Below, piece after piece: positions 35,508 to 45,448 of a stretch of 64,000 bases of DNA. A program made the position numbers and the translations under genes. The stretch covers positions 1,426,001 through 1,490,000 of the forward strand of contig CP030885.1 of the NCBI GenBank assembly GCA_006969625.1. Reading direction: 5' to 3'. Origin of the DNA: Rhodospirillaceae bacterium (GTDB lineage Bacteria > Pseudomonadota > Alphaproteobacteria > Kiloniellales > DSM-21159). How positions within the stretch are numbered: position 1 is the first letter of the stretch; each line of letters starts with the position of its first letter. A model generated the notes under the pieces. That model was given only the letters and a program-made list of their open reading frames with translations. It was not told the DNA's origin and did no database searches.

Positions 35508-36505
35508 TGTCCGACAGCTCGCAAAGGCCCCTGCTGGAAGTCCGCGACCTGCGCGTCGAGTTTCCGACCCGCCGCGGCACCCTGGTCGCCGTCGACACCA
35601 TCTCCTTCGACATCCACGAAGGCGAGGTGCTGGGCGTGGTCGGCGAGTCCGGCGCCGGCAAGTCGCTCACCGGCTCGGCCGTGATCGGCCTGCTGGAGCC
35701 GCCCGGTCGCATCGCCGGCGGCGAGATCCGCCTGAACGGCCGGCGCATCGACAACCTGGCCTACCGGGAGATGCGCCGGGTGCGCGGGCGCGAAATCGGC
35801 ATGGTCTTCCAGGACCCTCTGACCAGCCTCAACCCGCTCTATACGGTCGGCCGCCAGCTCGTCGAGACGATCCAGACCCACACCGACCTGTCCGAGGAGC
35901 AGGCGCGCAAGCGTGCCATCGACCTGCTGGCCGAGGTCGGCATCCCGGCGCCGGAGCGGCGCGTCGACCAGTATCCGCACCAGTTCTCCGGCGGCATGCG
36001 TCAGCGCGTGGTCATCGCCCTGGCGCTCTGCGTCAACCCGAAGCTGGTCATCGCCGACGAGCCGACGACCGCGCTCGACGTCTCGATCCAGGCGCAGATC
36101 ATCAAGCTGCTGAAGAAGCTATGCAGCGAACACGGCGCAGCCGTCATGCTGATCACCCACGACATGGGCGTGATCGCCGAGACGGCGGACCGGGTCGCGG
36201 TGATGTACGCCGGGCGCATCGCCGAGGTGGGGCCGGTGAAGGACGTGGTGCAGAACGCCAAGCACCCCTACACGCACGGCCTGATGGGGTCGATCCCGAT
36301 GATCGGCCACGACACCGAGAAGCTGACCCAGATCGAAGGCTCGATGCCGCGCCTGACCGAGATCCCGTCCGGCTGCGCCTTCAACCCGCGCTGCCCGCAC
36401 GCCTTCGACCGCTGCCGGGTCGAGCGGCCCGAACTGCTGCGCGTGGAGCAGTCCCGGGTCGCCTGCTGGCTGTTCGACCAGGGCGCGCGCCGGGCCGCGG
36501 AGTAG
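35507..36505 (+). CDS. Peptide-type ABC transporter ATP-binding protein (DppD family)
   Basis: 332 residues. Walker A GESGAGKS, signature FSGGMRQRV, Walker B LVIADEPTTALD and switch ITHDMGV. The C-terminal oligopeptide-transporter extension contains four cysteines (GCAFNPRCPHAFDRC, then VACWLF), the cluster-type motif of DppD/F proteins. ATG is at 35507, overlapping the preceding stop by one base. Confidence 0.93.
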   Translation: MSDSSQRPLLEVRDLRVEFPTRRGTLVAVDTISFDIHEGEVLGVVGESGAGKSLTGSAVIGLLEPPGRIAGGEIRLNGRRIDNLAYREMRRVRGREIGMVFQDPLTSLNPLYTVGRQLVETIQTHTDLSEEQARKRAIDLLAEVGIPAPERRVDQYPHQFSGGMRQRVVIALALCVNPKLVIADEPTTALDVSIQAQIIKLLKKLCSEHGAAVMLITHDMGVIAETADRVAVMYAGRIAEVGPVKDVVQNAKHPYTHGLMGSIPMIGHDTEKLTQIEGSMPRLTEIPSGCAFNPRCPHAFDRCRVERPELLRVEQSRVACWLFDQGARRAAE

Positions 36506-36520
36506 GGCGAGGAGACCGCT

Positions 36521-37645
36521 ATGTCGCAAGCCGCACCCCAGCCCGCCGAGACCCGCCACGAGATGCTGATGCGCCAGACGGCCGAGGGCATGCCGCTGCT
36601 GCGCGTCGAAGGTCTGGCCCGCTATTTCGACGTCTCTTCGCCCTGGCTGAACCGCGTGCTGCAGAACGAGCCGCGCGCGATCCTGAAGGCGGTCGACGGT
36701 GTTTCCTTCGAGATCCCGCGCGGCAAGACCTTCAGCCTGGTCGGCGAGTCCGGCTGCGGCAAGTCGACCGTGGCCCGCCTGGTGGTCGGCCTCTACAAGC
36801 CGACCTACGGCCATGTGGAGTTCGAGGGCGTCGACATGGCGACGCTGAAGACCCGCAAGCAGCAGGCGCCGGTGCGCCGCCGCTTCCAGATGATCTTCCA
36901 GGACCCCTACGCCAGCCTGAACCCGCGCTGGCGCGTCGCCGACATCATCGCCGAGCCGATCCGCGCGCACGGGCTGATGAGCGACGAGGCGCAGATCCGC
37001 CGGCGCGTCGGGGAGCTGCTGGAGCAGGTCCGCCTGTCGCCGCGCGACGGCGAGAAGTTTCCGCACGAGTTCTCCGGCGGCCAGCGCCAGCGCATCTCGA
37101 TCGCCCGCGCGCTCGCCTCCAACCCCGAGTTCCTGGTCTGCGACGAGCCGACCTCGGCGCTCGACGTCTCGGTCCAGGCGCAGATCCTCAACCTGATGAA
37201 GGAACTGCAGACCGAACTCGGGCTCACCTACCTCTTCATCAGCCACGACCTCGCGGTCGTCTACCACATCTCCGACTACGTCGGCGTCATGTACCTCGGC
37301 CGTCTCGTCGAGTGGGGGGAGGCGCGGCGGGTCTTCTTCAATCCGCAGCACCCCTACACCCGCATGCTGCTGGACGCGATCCCCGACCTGGAGATGACCG
37401 GGCGCGCACGCACGCCGGTGGCCGGCGAGGTGCCGAGCCCGATCAGCCCGCCCAGCGGCTGCCACTTCCACCCGCGCTGCCCCTTCGCCAACGAGCGCTG
37501 CAAGGCCGAGATGCCCGAATCTCTGGGTCTGGCGGCCGGCGGCGAGGTGCGCTGCCACGCGGTGGAGGAGGGCCGCCTGCCGCCGCCGGGCGACACCGGC
37601 GCCGTCCAGGCCGCCCGCGCCCGCCGCGACGAGGCCGGGGCTTAG
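36521..37645 (+). CDS. Peptide-type ABC transporter ATP-binding protein (DppF family)
   Basis: 374 residues. Walker [10 protein letters not shown], signature [15 protein letters not shown], Walker [13 protein letters not shown] and FISHDLAV. The four-Cys C-terminal motif is present ([15 protein letters not shown], then VRCHAV). Forms the heteromeric ATPase with the DppD-type subunit 15 bases upstream. Confidence 0.93.
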   Translation: MSQAAPQPAETRHEMLMRQTAEGMPLLRVEGLARYFDVSSPWLNRVLQNEPRAILKAVDGVSFEIPRGKTFSLVGESGCGKSTVARLVVGLYKPTYGHVEFEGVDMATLKTRKQQAPVRRRFQMIFQDPYASLNPRWRVADIIAEPIRAHGLMSDEAQIRRRVGELLEQVRLSPRDGEKFPHEFSGGQRQRISIARALASNPEFLVCDEPTSALDVSVQAQILNLMKELQTELGLTYLFISHDLAVVYHISDYVGVMYLGRLVEWGEARRVFFNPQHPYTRMLLDAIPDLEMTGRARTPVAGEVPSPISPPSGCHFHPRCPFANERCKAEMPESLGLAAGGEVRCHAVEEGRLPPPGDTGAVQAARARRDEAGA

Positions 37646-37650
37646 CGGCC

Positions 37651-39315
37651 GTGGCGGCACGCCTGCTGCGCCCCCTCGTCCTGTTCCTTGCACTTCTGAC
37701 GGCCGGGCCAGGCCTGGCGGCCGGCGGTGGCACCCTGACCATCGGCATCACTCAGTTCCCCTCGACGCTGCATCCGAACATCGATTCGATGCTGGCGAAG
37801 AGCTACGTCCAGGCCATGACGTTGCGGCCGCTGACCCACTACGATCAGGCGTGGGAAGTGATCTGTCTGCTGTGCACCGATGTGCCCAGCCTGGACAACG
37901 GCCTGGCGAAGCTGGAGACGACGCCCGGAGGCGGCGAGGGGATCGCCGTCACCTACGGCATTCACCCGGATGCGACCTGGGGCGACGGGACGCCGGTGAC
38001 CACCGACGACGTCGTCTTCACCTGGGAGGTCGGGCGCCACCCGCAGTCCGGCGTCTCCAACTTCGAGCTTTATCGCCGCATCCTCTCGATCGAGGTGCAC
38101 GACGCCAAGACCTTCACCTTCCACGTCGACCGCGTGACCTTCGCCTACGCCTCGGCCGCCGACTTCCGCGTCCTGCCGGCGCACATCGAGCGGCCGATCT
38201 TCGAGGCCGACCCTGCCGCCTACCGCACCCGCACCGCCTTCGACTCCGACCCGACCAACCCGGGCCTCGCCTTCGGGCCCTATCGCACCGTCTCGGTGAC
38301 GCCCGGCGCCGAGATCGCGCTGGAGCCGAACGAGACCTGGTACGGCCCGGCGCCGCACTTCGAGCGCATCGTCGTGCGGGTGATCGAGAACACTTCGGCG
38401 CTCCAGGCCAATCTGCTGTCGGGCGCGATCGACATGATTCCCGGCGAGCTCGGCTTGACGGTCGATCAGGCCATCGACTTCCAGAAACGGCACGGCGACG
38501 ACTGGACCGTGCTGTTCCAGCCCGGGCTGGTGTACGAGCACATCGACCTGATGCTCGACAATCCGATCCTGGCCGACCGACGGGTCCGTCAGGCGCTGCT
38601 TTACGGCATCGACCGCGCGGCGATCAGCGATCGCCTCTTCGCCGGCCAGAACCCCGTCGCCGACGGCAACGTCAGCCCGCTCGACTGGGTGCATACCGAC
38701 GCCGTCCCGACCTATCCCCACGACCCGGAGCGCGCCGCCGCTCTGCTGGAGGACGCCGGCTGGACGCTCGACGGCGAGCTGCGTCGCAACGCCGAGGGCG
38801 AGCCCTTGCGCCTGGAGTTGATGACCACGGCCGGCGACCGCGCGCGCGAGCTGGTGCAGCAGGTGATCCAGAGCCAGCTCGCCGGGATCGGCGTGGAGGT
38901 CTCTCTGCCCGTGCAGCAGGCGCGCGTCTTCTTCGGCCAGACCGTCACCCAGAGGCGCTTCACCGGCATGGCCATGTTCGCCTGGCTGTCGAGCCCGGAG
39001 AACGTGCCGCGTTCGACCCTGCACTGCGAGCAGATCCCGAGCGAGGAGAACGGCTGGGGCGGCCAGAACTACACCGGCTACTGCAATCCAGAGATGGACG
39101 CGCTGATCGACGCCATCGAAGTCGAGCTCGACCGCGACAAGCGCGCCGCGCTCTGGGCGGAGCTGCAGCGCCTCTACGCCACCGACCTGCCGGCCCTGCC
39201 GCTCTATTGGCGCGCCCAGGCCTTCGTCCTGCCGCCCTGGCTGGAGGGCGTGCGCCCGACCGGCCACATGGGCACCACCACCCTCTGGGTGGAGGAGTGG
39301 CGGCGGGCGGAGTAG
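37651..39315 (+). CDS. Peptide-type ABC transporter binding protein 2 (SBP family 5)
   Basis: 554 residues and clearly different from binding protein 1. GTG start at 37651, five bases after the DppF stop; the signal peptide (LLRPLVLFLALLTAGPGLAAG) follows at once. The mature start GTLTIGITQFPSTLHPNID and the signature region DATWGDGTPVTTDDVVFTW confirm family 5. Four cysteines occur (ICLLC; LHCEQ; YCNPE), more than usual. Two binding proteins sharing one permease suggest two ligand classes. The alternative, a separate function such as signalling, cannot be excluded. Confidence 0.9.
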   Translation: MAARLLRPLVLFLALLTAGPGLAAGGGTLTIGITQFPSTLHPNIDSMLAKSYVQAMTLRPLTHYDQAWEVICLLCTDVPSLDNGLAKLETTPGGGEGIAVTYGIHPDATWGDGTPVTTDDVVFTWEVGRHPQSGVSNFELYRRILSIEVHDAKTFTFHVDRVTFAYASAADFRVLPAHIERPIFEADPAAYRTRTAFDSDPTNPGLAFGPYRTVSVTPGAEIALEPNETWYGPAPHFERIVVRVIENTSALQANLLSGAIDMIPGELGLTVDQAIDFQKRHGDDWTVLFQPGLVYEHIDLMLDNPILADRRVRQALLYGIDRAAISDRLFAGQNPVADGNVSPLDWVHTDAVPTYPHDPERAAALLEDAGWTLDGELRRNAEGEPLRLELMTTAGDRARELVQQVIQSQLAGIGVEVSLPVQQARVFFGQTVTQRRFTGMAMFAWLSSPENVPRSTLHCEQIPSEENGWGGQNYTGYCNPEMDALIDAIEVELDRDKRAALWAELQRLYATDLPALPLYWRAQAFVLPPWLEGVRPTGHMGTTTLWVEEWRRAE

Positions 39316-39329
39316 GGCAGGGCGCGTCG

Positions 39330-40448
39330 ATGTCCTTCGATCTGCTGAGCGGCCTGCGCGTCGTCGATCTCTCGCAATGGCTGCCCGGCCCTTTCGCCGG
39401 CCAGATTCTCTCGGACCTGGGTGCTGAGGTGGTCAAGGTGGAGCCGCCGGCGGGCGACCCCATGCGCGGGCTCGGCCCGCTGGACCCTGACGGCGTTTCC
39501 GCCTGGTACCGGCAGATCAACGCCGGCAAGACCGTCGTCCGGCTCGACCTGAAGGCCGACGCGGGCCGCGAAGCCTTCGCCGAGCTGCTGGCCGGCGCCG
39601 ACATCCTGCTGGAGTCCTACCGGCCCGGCACCCTGGACAAGCTCGGCTTCGATGCCGGGCGGCGTGCCGAGATCGCGCCCGGGCTTATCCATTGCGCGCT
39701 CTCCGGCTACGGACAGAGCGGGCCGCTGCGCCTGACCGGCGGCCACGACCTCAACTACATGGCGCTGGGCGGCGGGCTCGCCTATTCGGGCACGCCGCAC
39801 GAGAGCGTCGGCGCCTATCCGCCGACGGCGGACCATGCCAGCGCGATGCAGGCGGTGATCGCGATCCTCGCCGCCGTCGTCCGGCGCTTGCGCAGCGGCG
39901 AAGGCGCCAGTCTGGACGTCAGCCTGATGGAATCGGTTCTGGCCTGGCAGGCGCTGCCCTTCACGGCCGCGCTGCGCAGCGGCGACGTGGCACCGGCGCG
40001 CGGGCAGGGGCTGCTGAACGGCGGCGCCGCCTTCTACCGTCTGTACCGGACCGGGGACGGCCGTTTCGTCTCGCTCGGCGCCATCGAGCCGAAGTTCTGG
40101 GCCAACTTCTGCACCGCCGTCGAGCGGGACGCGTGGATCCCGCGCCAGTCGGAACCGCTGCCGCAGGAGGCCCTGATCGCCGAGGTGGCGGCGCTGTTTG
40201 CCGGCATGTCGCAACACCGCTGGACGCAACTGCTGAGCGAGGTCGACTGCTGCTTCATGCCGGTCTTGGAGGCCGAGGAGGTGCTGGCCCATCCGCAGGT
40301 CCAGGCCCGCGGACTGGCCCGCGTGTTGGACGGCCCGAGCGTGGAGGTCGCCTTCGGGGGCCTGGTGGACGGTCGGGCGCATCCGCCGCGGACTCCCGTG
40401 CGCGAGGTGGCGCCGGCCGACGCGCTTGCCGCCTGGCGGGAACGTTAG
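39330..40448 (+). CDS. CaiB/BaiF family CoA-transferase (family III)
   Basis: 372 residues. Starts with GLRVVDLSQWLPGPFAGQILSDLG and GAEVVKVEPPAGDP, the family III CoA-transferase/alpha-methylacyl-CoA racemase hallmark. The catalytic Asp is probably in PPTADHASAMQA near residue 171. DVSLMESVLAW is another family motif. It follows the second binding protein by 15 bases, so it probably activates or racemises a product of what is imported. Racemase versus transferase cannot be told. Confidence 0.87.
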   Translation: MSFDLLSGLRVVDLSQWLPGPFAGQILSDLGAEVVKVEPPAGDPMRGLGPLDPDGVSAWYRQINAGKTVVRLDLKADAGREAFAELLAGADILLESYRPGTLDKLGFDAGRRAEIAPGLIHCALSGYGQSGPLRLTGGHDLNYMALGGGLAYSGTPHESVGAYPPTADHASAMQAVIAILAAVVRRLRSGEGASLDVSLMESVLAWQALPFTAALRSGDVAPARGQGLLNGGAAFYRLYRTGDGRFVSLGAIEPKFWANFCTAVERDAWIPRQSEPLPQEALIAEVAALFAGMSQHRWTQLLSEVDCCFMPVLEAEEVLAHPQVQARGLARVLDGPSVEVAFGGLVDGRAHPPRTPVREVAPADALAAWRER

Positions 40449-41221
40449 CCGCCGCGCTCCTCCGCCATGCCGCCCAGGTCGCGGATGCCCGACTGGACGG
40501 TCAGCAGGCAGTGTTCCAGCCGCTCCGCGTCGGTGCTGCGCATCACCACCGAAACCCCAAAGGCGCCGCCGCGGGCGAAGGGGTAGCTGCCGATGTCGAC
40601 CTTGGCGGCCTCGCCGTCGCCGGCGAAGGCGGCCTGCGCCTCGGTCAGCACCGGCGCGATCATGCTTTCCGCGAGATTGACCTCGAGCGCGCGGCTGAGG
40701 ATCGGCGCGCCGCCCACCAGGCCGGGCGCCAGGCTTTCGAACATGGCCTGCATGATCTTGGGGATGCCGGCCAGAACGTAGACGTTCTCGATGCGAAAGC
40801 CGGGTGCCGTGCTGACCGGATTCTCGATGAGCTCCGCCCCCTCCGGCGTGCGGGCCATGCGCAGGCGTGCCGGGTTGATCGCCGCGCCGTAGTAGCTCTC
40901 CAGCATCGCCTTGGCTTCGGGATTGACGATCAGCGGGCGGCCGACCGCGCGGGCGATGCACTCGGCGGTGATGTCGTCGTGGGTCGGGCCGATGCCGCCG
41001 GTGGTGAAGAGGTAGTCGACCTCGGCGCGCAGGGTGTTGGCCGCCGCGACGATGGCCTCCGGCACGTCGGCGACCACGCGGGCTTCGACCAGGCGGATGC
41101 CCAGGTCCGTGCAGCGCCCGCCGATATAGGCGAGGTTGGCGTCCTTGGTGCGCCCGGACAACAGCTCGTTGCCGATCAGCAGCAGCGCGGCCGTGTAGTC
41201 GGCCTTGGTTGGCTCGCCCAT
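40445..41221 (-). CDS. CinA-type molybdopterin-binding domain protein
   Basis: 258 residues of the MoaB/Mog fold found in competence/damage-inducible protein CinA. Motifs: LLIGNELLSGRTKDANLAYIG and TTGGIGPTHDDIT (given in part). The C-terminal deamidase domain of full CinA is absent. Its stop overlaps the convergent CoA-transferase stop by four bases. A small lipoprotein gene ends two bases upstream of its ATG on the same strand. Exact function unknown. Confidence 0.85.
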   Translation of the reverse strand: MGEPTKADYTAALLLIGNELLSGRTKDANLAYIGGRCTDLGIRLVEARVVADVPEAIVAAANTLRAEVDYLFTTGGIGPTHDDITAECIARAVGRPLIVNPEAKAMLESYYGAAINPARLRMARTPEGAELIENPVSTAPGFRIENVYVLAGIPKIMQAMFESLAPGLVGGAPILSRALEVNLAESMIAPVLTEAQAAFAGDGEAAKVDIGSYPFARGGAFGVSVVMRSTDAERLEHCLLTVQSGIRDLGGMAEERGG

Positions 41222-41223
41222 GC

Positions 41224-41676
41224 CTACTGCGCCGGCTGCCCCTCGGCCGCGGGCGGTGCGCCGGGAACGTAACCCTTGGCCTCCATGCAGTCGCGGAACA
41301 GGCGGTCCTGCCGGTTCTGCGCCTCGAAGTCGTCGAGCCGGCCGCGGAAGGGGCGTACGGTGCTGGCTTCGTAGCCGCCGCGCTGGGTCAGGTTGCCGCG
41401 GATGTCGCTCTCGATCTGTTGGCCCGTGCGCACCCGGGCGCGCGCGAAGGCGTAGCAGTCCTGGATGTCGTCCTGGCGCTTGGCATCGGTGGCGCCCGGC
41501 TGGGTCCAGACCAGGGCGTCCGGCGGCACGGAGAGCAGCGGCGAGGTCTCGCCGGCCGGCGCCACGGCTGCGGGCGCGGCGGTCGGCTGGCGCTCCGGCC
41601 GCTCGCAGCCGGCGAGCGAGGCGAGAAGGACCACGGCGAGGCCGGCGGCGGACAGCGGCGAAAAGCGCATCTTCAT
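41224..41676 (-). CDS. Small lipoprotein
   Basis: 150 residues. Signal peptide MKMRFSPLSAAGLAVVLLA leads to lipobox LAGC (Cys about residue 24). A Pro/Ala-rich stretch follows, then a domain with the cysteines DCYAFAR and FRDCMEAKGYV, a motif common in uncharacterised alphaproteobacterial lipoproteins. Probably cotranscribed with the CinA-type gene, which starts two bases after its stop. Confidence 0.75.
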   Translation of the reverse strand: MKMRFSPLSAAGLAVVLLASLAGCERPERQPTAAPAAVAPAGETSPLLSVPPDALVWTQPGATDAKRQDDIQDCYAFARARVRTGQQIESDIRGNLTQRGGYEASTVRPFRGRLDDFEAQNRQDRLFRDCMEAKGYVPGAPPAAEGQPAQ

Positions 41677-41820
41677 GGCGGCTACACTGCCCGTCGCGCT
41701 GCGGCGCCGCAAGCCCCAAGGCGCACCACCCTGGCGTGTCGCATGACACAGAATTGTTACCGGCCTTGATGGTAGAATGGCGGAGGTCTGCCCGCAGGAT
41801 GCAATTGTCGGGGGTAAGCC

Positions 41821-42807
41821 ATGAGACACGGGCTGGTGCGACGTGACGCGGCGCGCGCGGGGCGCGCTCTGCTGGCCGTCTGCGTGGCGATGGGATTGCT
41901 GGTGCTCGCCGACGCGGCGCCGACGGCGGCGCAGAGCGATGTCGCTGGCAGCGCCGATCCCGGGAACCTGCAGCGCTTCGAGGGCGCCTGGATCGAAGCC
42001 TACGAGGCACTCGACTTCGATGCCGCCCGTCTGGCCACGGGCCCGATCGAAAGCCGCGGCAGCTACGGCGAGTCGATGGAGCTGGAGGGCGAGGTCGTGC
42101 GTCTGCGCTATCGCTTTCCGCCGGATCCTTCGCTGATGGAGATCGTCCGCAACTACGAAACCAGTCTTCGGGACAGGGGTTTCGCGATTCTCTACACCTG
42201 CGACGGGCCCGAGTGCGGCGGCTACGACTTCTTCTACACCGTGCCGAGCGCCCAGGGCCTGGGAACCTTCGGCAACCTGGACGCCTTCCGATACCTGGTG
42301 GCAGCGAGGCCCGCCGGGGCAGACGGGCCGGAGGCGCACGTCTCGCTGCTCGTCTCGAAGAACGCCGGCAACGGGAACACCTACGGCTGGATGACCTACG
42401 TCGCCTCCGAGGGCATGACCGACAGCATGGTCGATGCGGTGGCGATGCAGGAGGGCCTCGAGGCCAGCGGCAAGATCGCCCTCTACGGCATCCATTTCGA
42501 TACCGACAGCGCCGAGATCCGCCCGACCTCGGTGCCGACACTGGAGCAGATTGCCGAGCTGCTGACGCAGCGGGCCGAACTGGAGATCCTGGTGGTCGGC
42601 CACACCGACAACCGGGGCGCCCTCGACTACAACATGCGCCTGTCCCTGGCCCGTGCCGCCGCGGTGGTCGCGGCGCTGACCGGCGACTACGGTATCGATT
42701 CGGGCCGGCTGAGCGCCCAGGGCGCCGGCTTCCTGTCGCCTGTGGCGACCAACCGGACCGAGGCCGGGCGGGCGCTCAACCGGCGGGTGGAGCTGGTCGA
42801 GCGCTGA
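41821..42807 (+). CDS. OmpA-family peptidoglycan-associated protein with N-terminal DUF4892-like part
   Basis: 328 residues with signal peptide (hydrophobic [20 protein letters not shown] to about residue 37). The middle (about 45-195) resembles DUF4892 proteins by eye ([19 protein letters not shown]), and the C terminus (about 210-328) is an OmpA domain: [16 protein letters not shown] and [25 protein letters not shown] (part shown). It anchors to peptidoglycan in the periplasm. Confidence 0.85.
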   Translation: MRHGLVRRDAARAGRALLAVCVAMGLLVLADAAPTAAQSDVAGSADPGNLQRFEGAWIEAYEALDFDAARLATGPIESRGSYGESMELEGEVVRLRYRFPPDPSLMEIVRNYETSLRDRGFAILYTCDGPECGGYDFFYTVPSAQGLGTFGNLDAFRYLVAARPAGADGPEAHVSLLVSKNAGNGNTYGWMTYVASEGMTDSMVDAVAMQEGLEASGKIALYGIHFDTDSAEIRPTSVPTLEQIAELLTQRAELEILVVGHTDNRGALDYNMRLSLARAAAVVAALTGDYGIDSGRLSAQGAGFLSPVATNRTEAGRALNRRVELVER

Positions 42808-42889
42808 ACCGCGGCCGTTGACCCCGCTGCACCGGCAGGCGAGCTTGGCAGGCAGCCACCTGCCGAGTCCCCGACCCTCCGCTTGCCCC

Positions 42890-43606
42890 ATGCGCTTCGA
42901 CCCGCCGCTCGTCCCCGCCCGCCTGCTGCGCCGCTACAAACGCTTCCTCGCCGACGTCCAGTTCGAGGATGGGGAGGCGGCGACGGTGCACTGTCCCAAT
43001 CCCGGCGCCATGCTGGGGCTGGACGCGCCGGGCGCGCGCATCTGGTTGAGTCCGGCGCGCAATCCGGCGCGCAAGCTGCGCTGGACCTGGGAGCTGGCGG
43101 AGGCGCCCGACGGCCAAGGCGGCTCCGGGCTCGTCGGCATCAACACCGGCCATCCCAACCGCCTGGCGGCCGAGGCGATCGCGGCGGGGTCGCTGCCCGA
43201 CTTGGCCGGCTACCCGGAGCTGCGGCGCGAGGTCAGATATGGCAAGAACAGTCGTATCGACCTGCTGCTGCAAGCACCGGAGCGGCCCGACTGCTACGTC
43301 GAGGTCAAGAACGTGCATCTGCGGCGTCAGGGCGACCTGGCGGAGTTTCCGGACTGCGTCACCGCCCGCGGGGCCAAGCACCTGGAAGAACTCGGCGACA
43401 TGGTCGAGCAGGGGCACCGCGCCGTGATGCTCTACCTGGTTCAGCGCAGCGATTGCAGCACCTTCGCCATCGCCGCCGACATCGACCCGGCTTATGCCCG
43501 CGGCCTCGAGCGTGCCCTGAAGCGCGGTGTCGAGGCGCTCTGCGTGGCCTGCATGATCACCCCGGAAGAGATCACGGTCGCGCGGCCGCTGTCGTTGAAT
43601 CTCTAG
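42890..43606 (+). CDS. sfsA: DNA/RNA nuclease SfsA
   Basis: 238 residues. Named for sugar fermentation stimulation in Escherichia coli; the family has an OB-fold and a nuclease-like PD-(D/E)xK core. Core motif: KNSRIDLLL and [12 protein letters not shown] (Asp, Glu, Lys). [11 protein letters not shown] and [13 protein letters not shown] are family stretches. The ATG at 42890 starts the standard N terminus ([22 protein letters not shown]). Biochemical role remains poorly defined. Confidence 0.92.
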   Translation: MRFDPPLVPARLLRRYKRFLADVQFEDGEAATVHCPNPGAMLGLDAPGARIWLSPARNPARKLRWTWELAEAPDGQGGSGLVGINTGHPNRLAAEAIAAGSLPDLAGYPELRREVRYGKNSRIDLLLQAPERPDCYVEVKNVHLRRQGDLAEFPDCVTARGAKHLEELGDMVEQGHRAVMLYLVQRSDCSTFAIAADIDPAYARGLERALKRGVEALCVACMITPEEITVARPLSLNL

Positions 43607-43745
43607 TCGACGCCCCTCACCGGGACTGCCAAGGGGGCCGAAAACCTTGAACCGCCGGCGCGCGGATGCAAACTAATGGCAACTGTCGGGCGCACCGCTG
43701 ACCGCACCGATTCCACGCCGACGGAAAGAAAGCGACTCGAGGCCG

Positions 43746-44561
43746 ATGCAGACCCAGGCCCTTGCCGAACGACGCCAGATCGTCATCCATGGCCCCGAGG
43801 ACTTCGCGGGCATGCGCGCGGCCGGCCGCCTGGCGGCGGAGACGCTGGACTACCTGACGCCCCATGTCACCGCGGGCCGGACGACGGAAGAGCTGGACCG
43901 CCTGGCGCACGACTTCATTCTGGAGCACGGCGCCATCCCGGCGCCGCTGAACTACCGCGGGTTCCCGAAGTCGATCTGCACCAGCGTCAACCATGTGGTG
44001 TGCCACGGCATCCCCAGCGACCAGAAGAAGCTGGGCGAGGGCGACATCATCAACATCGACGTCACCGTCATCCTGAACGGCTGGCACGGCGACACCAGTC
44101 GGATGTTCTACATCGGCAAGCCGACCGTGAAGGCGCGCAAGCTGGTCGAGGTCACCTACCACGCCATGATGCGCGGCATCGAGACGGTGAAGCCCGGCGC
44201 CACCCTGGGCGACATCGGCTACGCCATCCAATCCTACGTCGAGGCGCAGCGCTTCTCGGTCGTGCGCGACTTCTGCGGTCACGGCCTCGGTCGCGTCTTC
44301 CACGATGCGCCCTCGATCCTGCACTACGGCCGCCCGGGCACCGGCGCCGTGCTGGAAGAAGGCATGTTCTTCACCATCGAGCCGATGGTGAACGCCGGCC
44401 GCTTCGAGGTGAAGCTGCTGGAGGACGGCTGGACGGCGGTGACCCGCGACCGTTCGCTCTCGGCCCAGTTCGAGCACTCGATCGGCGTCACCGCCGAGGG
44501 CTACGAGATCTTCACCCTCTCGCCCAAGGGCTGGTTCTGCCCGCCGTACGAGGGCGCCTGA
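43746..44561 (+). CDS. map: Methionine aminopeptidase, type I
   Basis: Removes the initiator Met from new proteins. 271 residues. All five metal ligands are visible: Asp105, Asp116, His179, Glu212 and Glu243, in the contexts NIDVTVI, GDTSRMF, GHGLGRVFH, TIEPMV and QFEHSIGV. CTSVNHVVCHGIP is the usual substrate-pocket region. radC follows 33 bases later. Confidence 0.97.
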   Translation: MQTQALAERRQIVIHGPEDFAGMRAAGRLAAETLDYLTPHVTAGRTTEELDRLAHDFILEHGAIPAPLNYRGFPKSICTSVNHVVCHGIPSDQKKLGEGDIINIDVTVILNGWHGDTSRMFYIGKPTVKARKLVEVTYHAMMRGIETVKPGATLGDIGYAIQSYVEAQRFSVVRDFCGHGLGRVFHDAPSILHYGRPGTGAVLEEGMFFTIEPMVNAGRFEVKLLEDGWTAVTRDRSLSAQFEHSIGVTAEGYEIFTLSPKGWFCPPYEGA

Positions 44562-44594
44562 GCCGGGGCCTCGAACCGAAGGCGGTCGCGCGGC

Positions 44595-45317
44595 ATGAAC
44601 GACCTGCTGGACGACGAACCGGAAGGCTTCGCGGAGGCGGCCTCCAGGCCGCACCACCTCGGCCATCGGGCCCGCCTGCGCAAGCGGCTGTTGGAGCAGG
44701 GGCCGGGCAGCCTGGCCGACTACGAACTGCTGGAAATGCTGCTGTTCGCCGGCAACCCGCGCGGCGATACCAAGCCGCTCGCCAAGACCCTGATGGCGCG
44801 CTTCGGCAGCCTGGCACGGGTGCTCTCGGCAACGCCCGGTGAACTCGCCAAGGTCAAGGGGCTCGGCGAGACCGGCGTCGCCGCGCTGACCGTGGTGCCC
44901 GAGGCGGCGCGGCGCCTGGCGCGCGAGCAGGCGCAGGAGGCGCCGGTGATCGCCTCCTGGCAGAAGCTGCTCGACTATTGCCGCATCACCCTGGCGCACG
45001 AGCGGGTCGAGTGCTTCCACGTGCTCTTCCTCGACCGCAAGAACAAGCTGATCGCCGACGAGCGCCAGCAGCGCGGCACCGTCGACCACACCCCAGTCTA
45101 CCCGCGCGAGGTGGTCAAGCGTGCGCTCGACCTGGGGGCCAGTGCGCTGATCCTGGTGCACAACCACCCGAGCGGCGACCCGACGCCCAGCAAGGCCGAC
45201 ATCGCGATGACCAAGTCGGTCGTCGAGGCCGCCACCAAGCTCGACATCGTGGTGCACGACCACGTCATCATCGGCCGCGAAGGCCACGCCAGCTTCAAGT
45301 CCCTGGGACTGCTCTGA
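44595..45317 (+). CDS. radC: RadC-family JAMM-domain protein
   Basis: 240 residues. N-terminal helix-hairpin-helix (VKGLGETGVAALTV) and a C-terminal JAB/MPN metallo-domain with His189, His191 and Asp202 in LVHNHPSGDPTPSKAD. Often annotated as a DNA repair protein; the original repair phenotype was later assigned to another gene, so the role is uncertain. map and radC are adjacent in many alphaproteobacteria. Confidence 0.94.
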   Translation: MNDLLDDEPEGFAEAASRPHHLGHRARLRKRLLEQGPGSLADYELLEMLLFAGNPRGDTKPLAKTLMARFGSLARVLSATPGELAKVKGLGETGVAALTVVPEAARRLAREQAQEAPVIASWQKLLDYCRITLAHERVECFHVLFLDRKNKLIADERQQRGTVDHTPVYPREVVKRALDLGASALILVHNHPSGDPTPSKADIAMTKSVVEAATKLDIVVHDHVIIGREGHASFKSLGLL

Positions 45318-45448
45318 GGTTCTCTCAAGATTGGCCAAGACGTGCCCCGTGCCGTCTGGCCCTCTTTCCGGTCGCCGGCCGCGGTGGCGCGATCTGTGCG
45401 AAGCCGCCCTGCGACAGCGATACGAGAATAATGGGAGGGAACAGCGGT

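Noticed and set aside
34007..36505. 832-residue open frame across the DppB/DppC region
   Set aside because: Only the part from 35507 is real (DppD). The rest is Arg/Gly/Pro-rich, in another frame of dppB and dppC, which have perfect family motifs.
36121..39315. 1064-residue open frame
   Set aside because: Only the part from the GTG at 37651 is a gene (binding protein 2). The front part shadows DppD and DppF.
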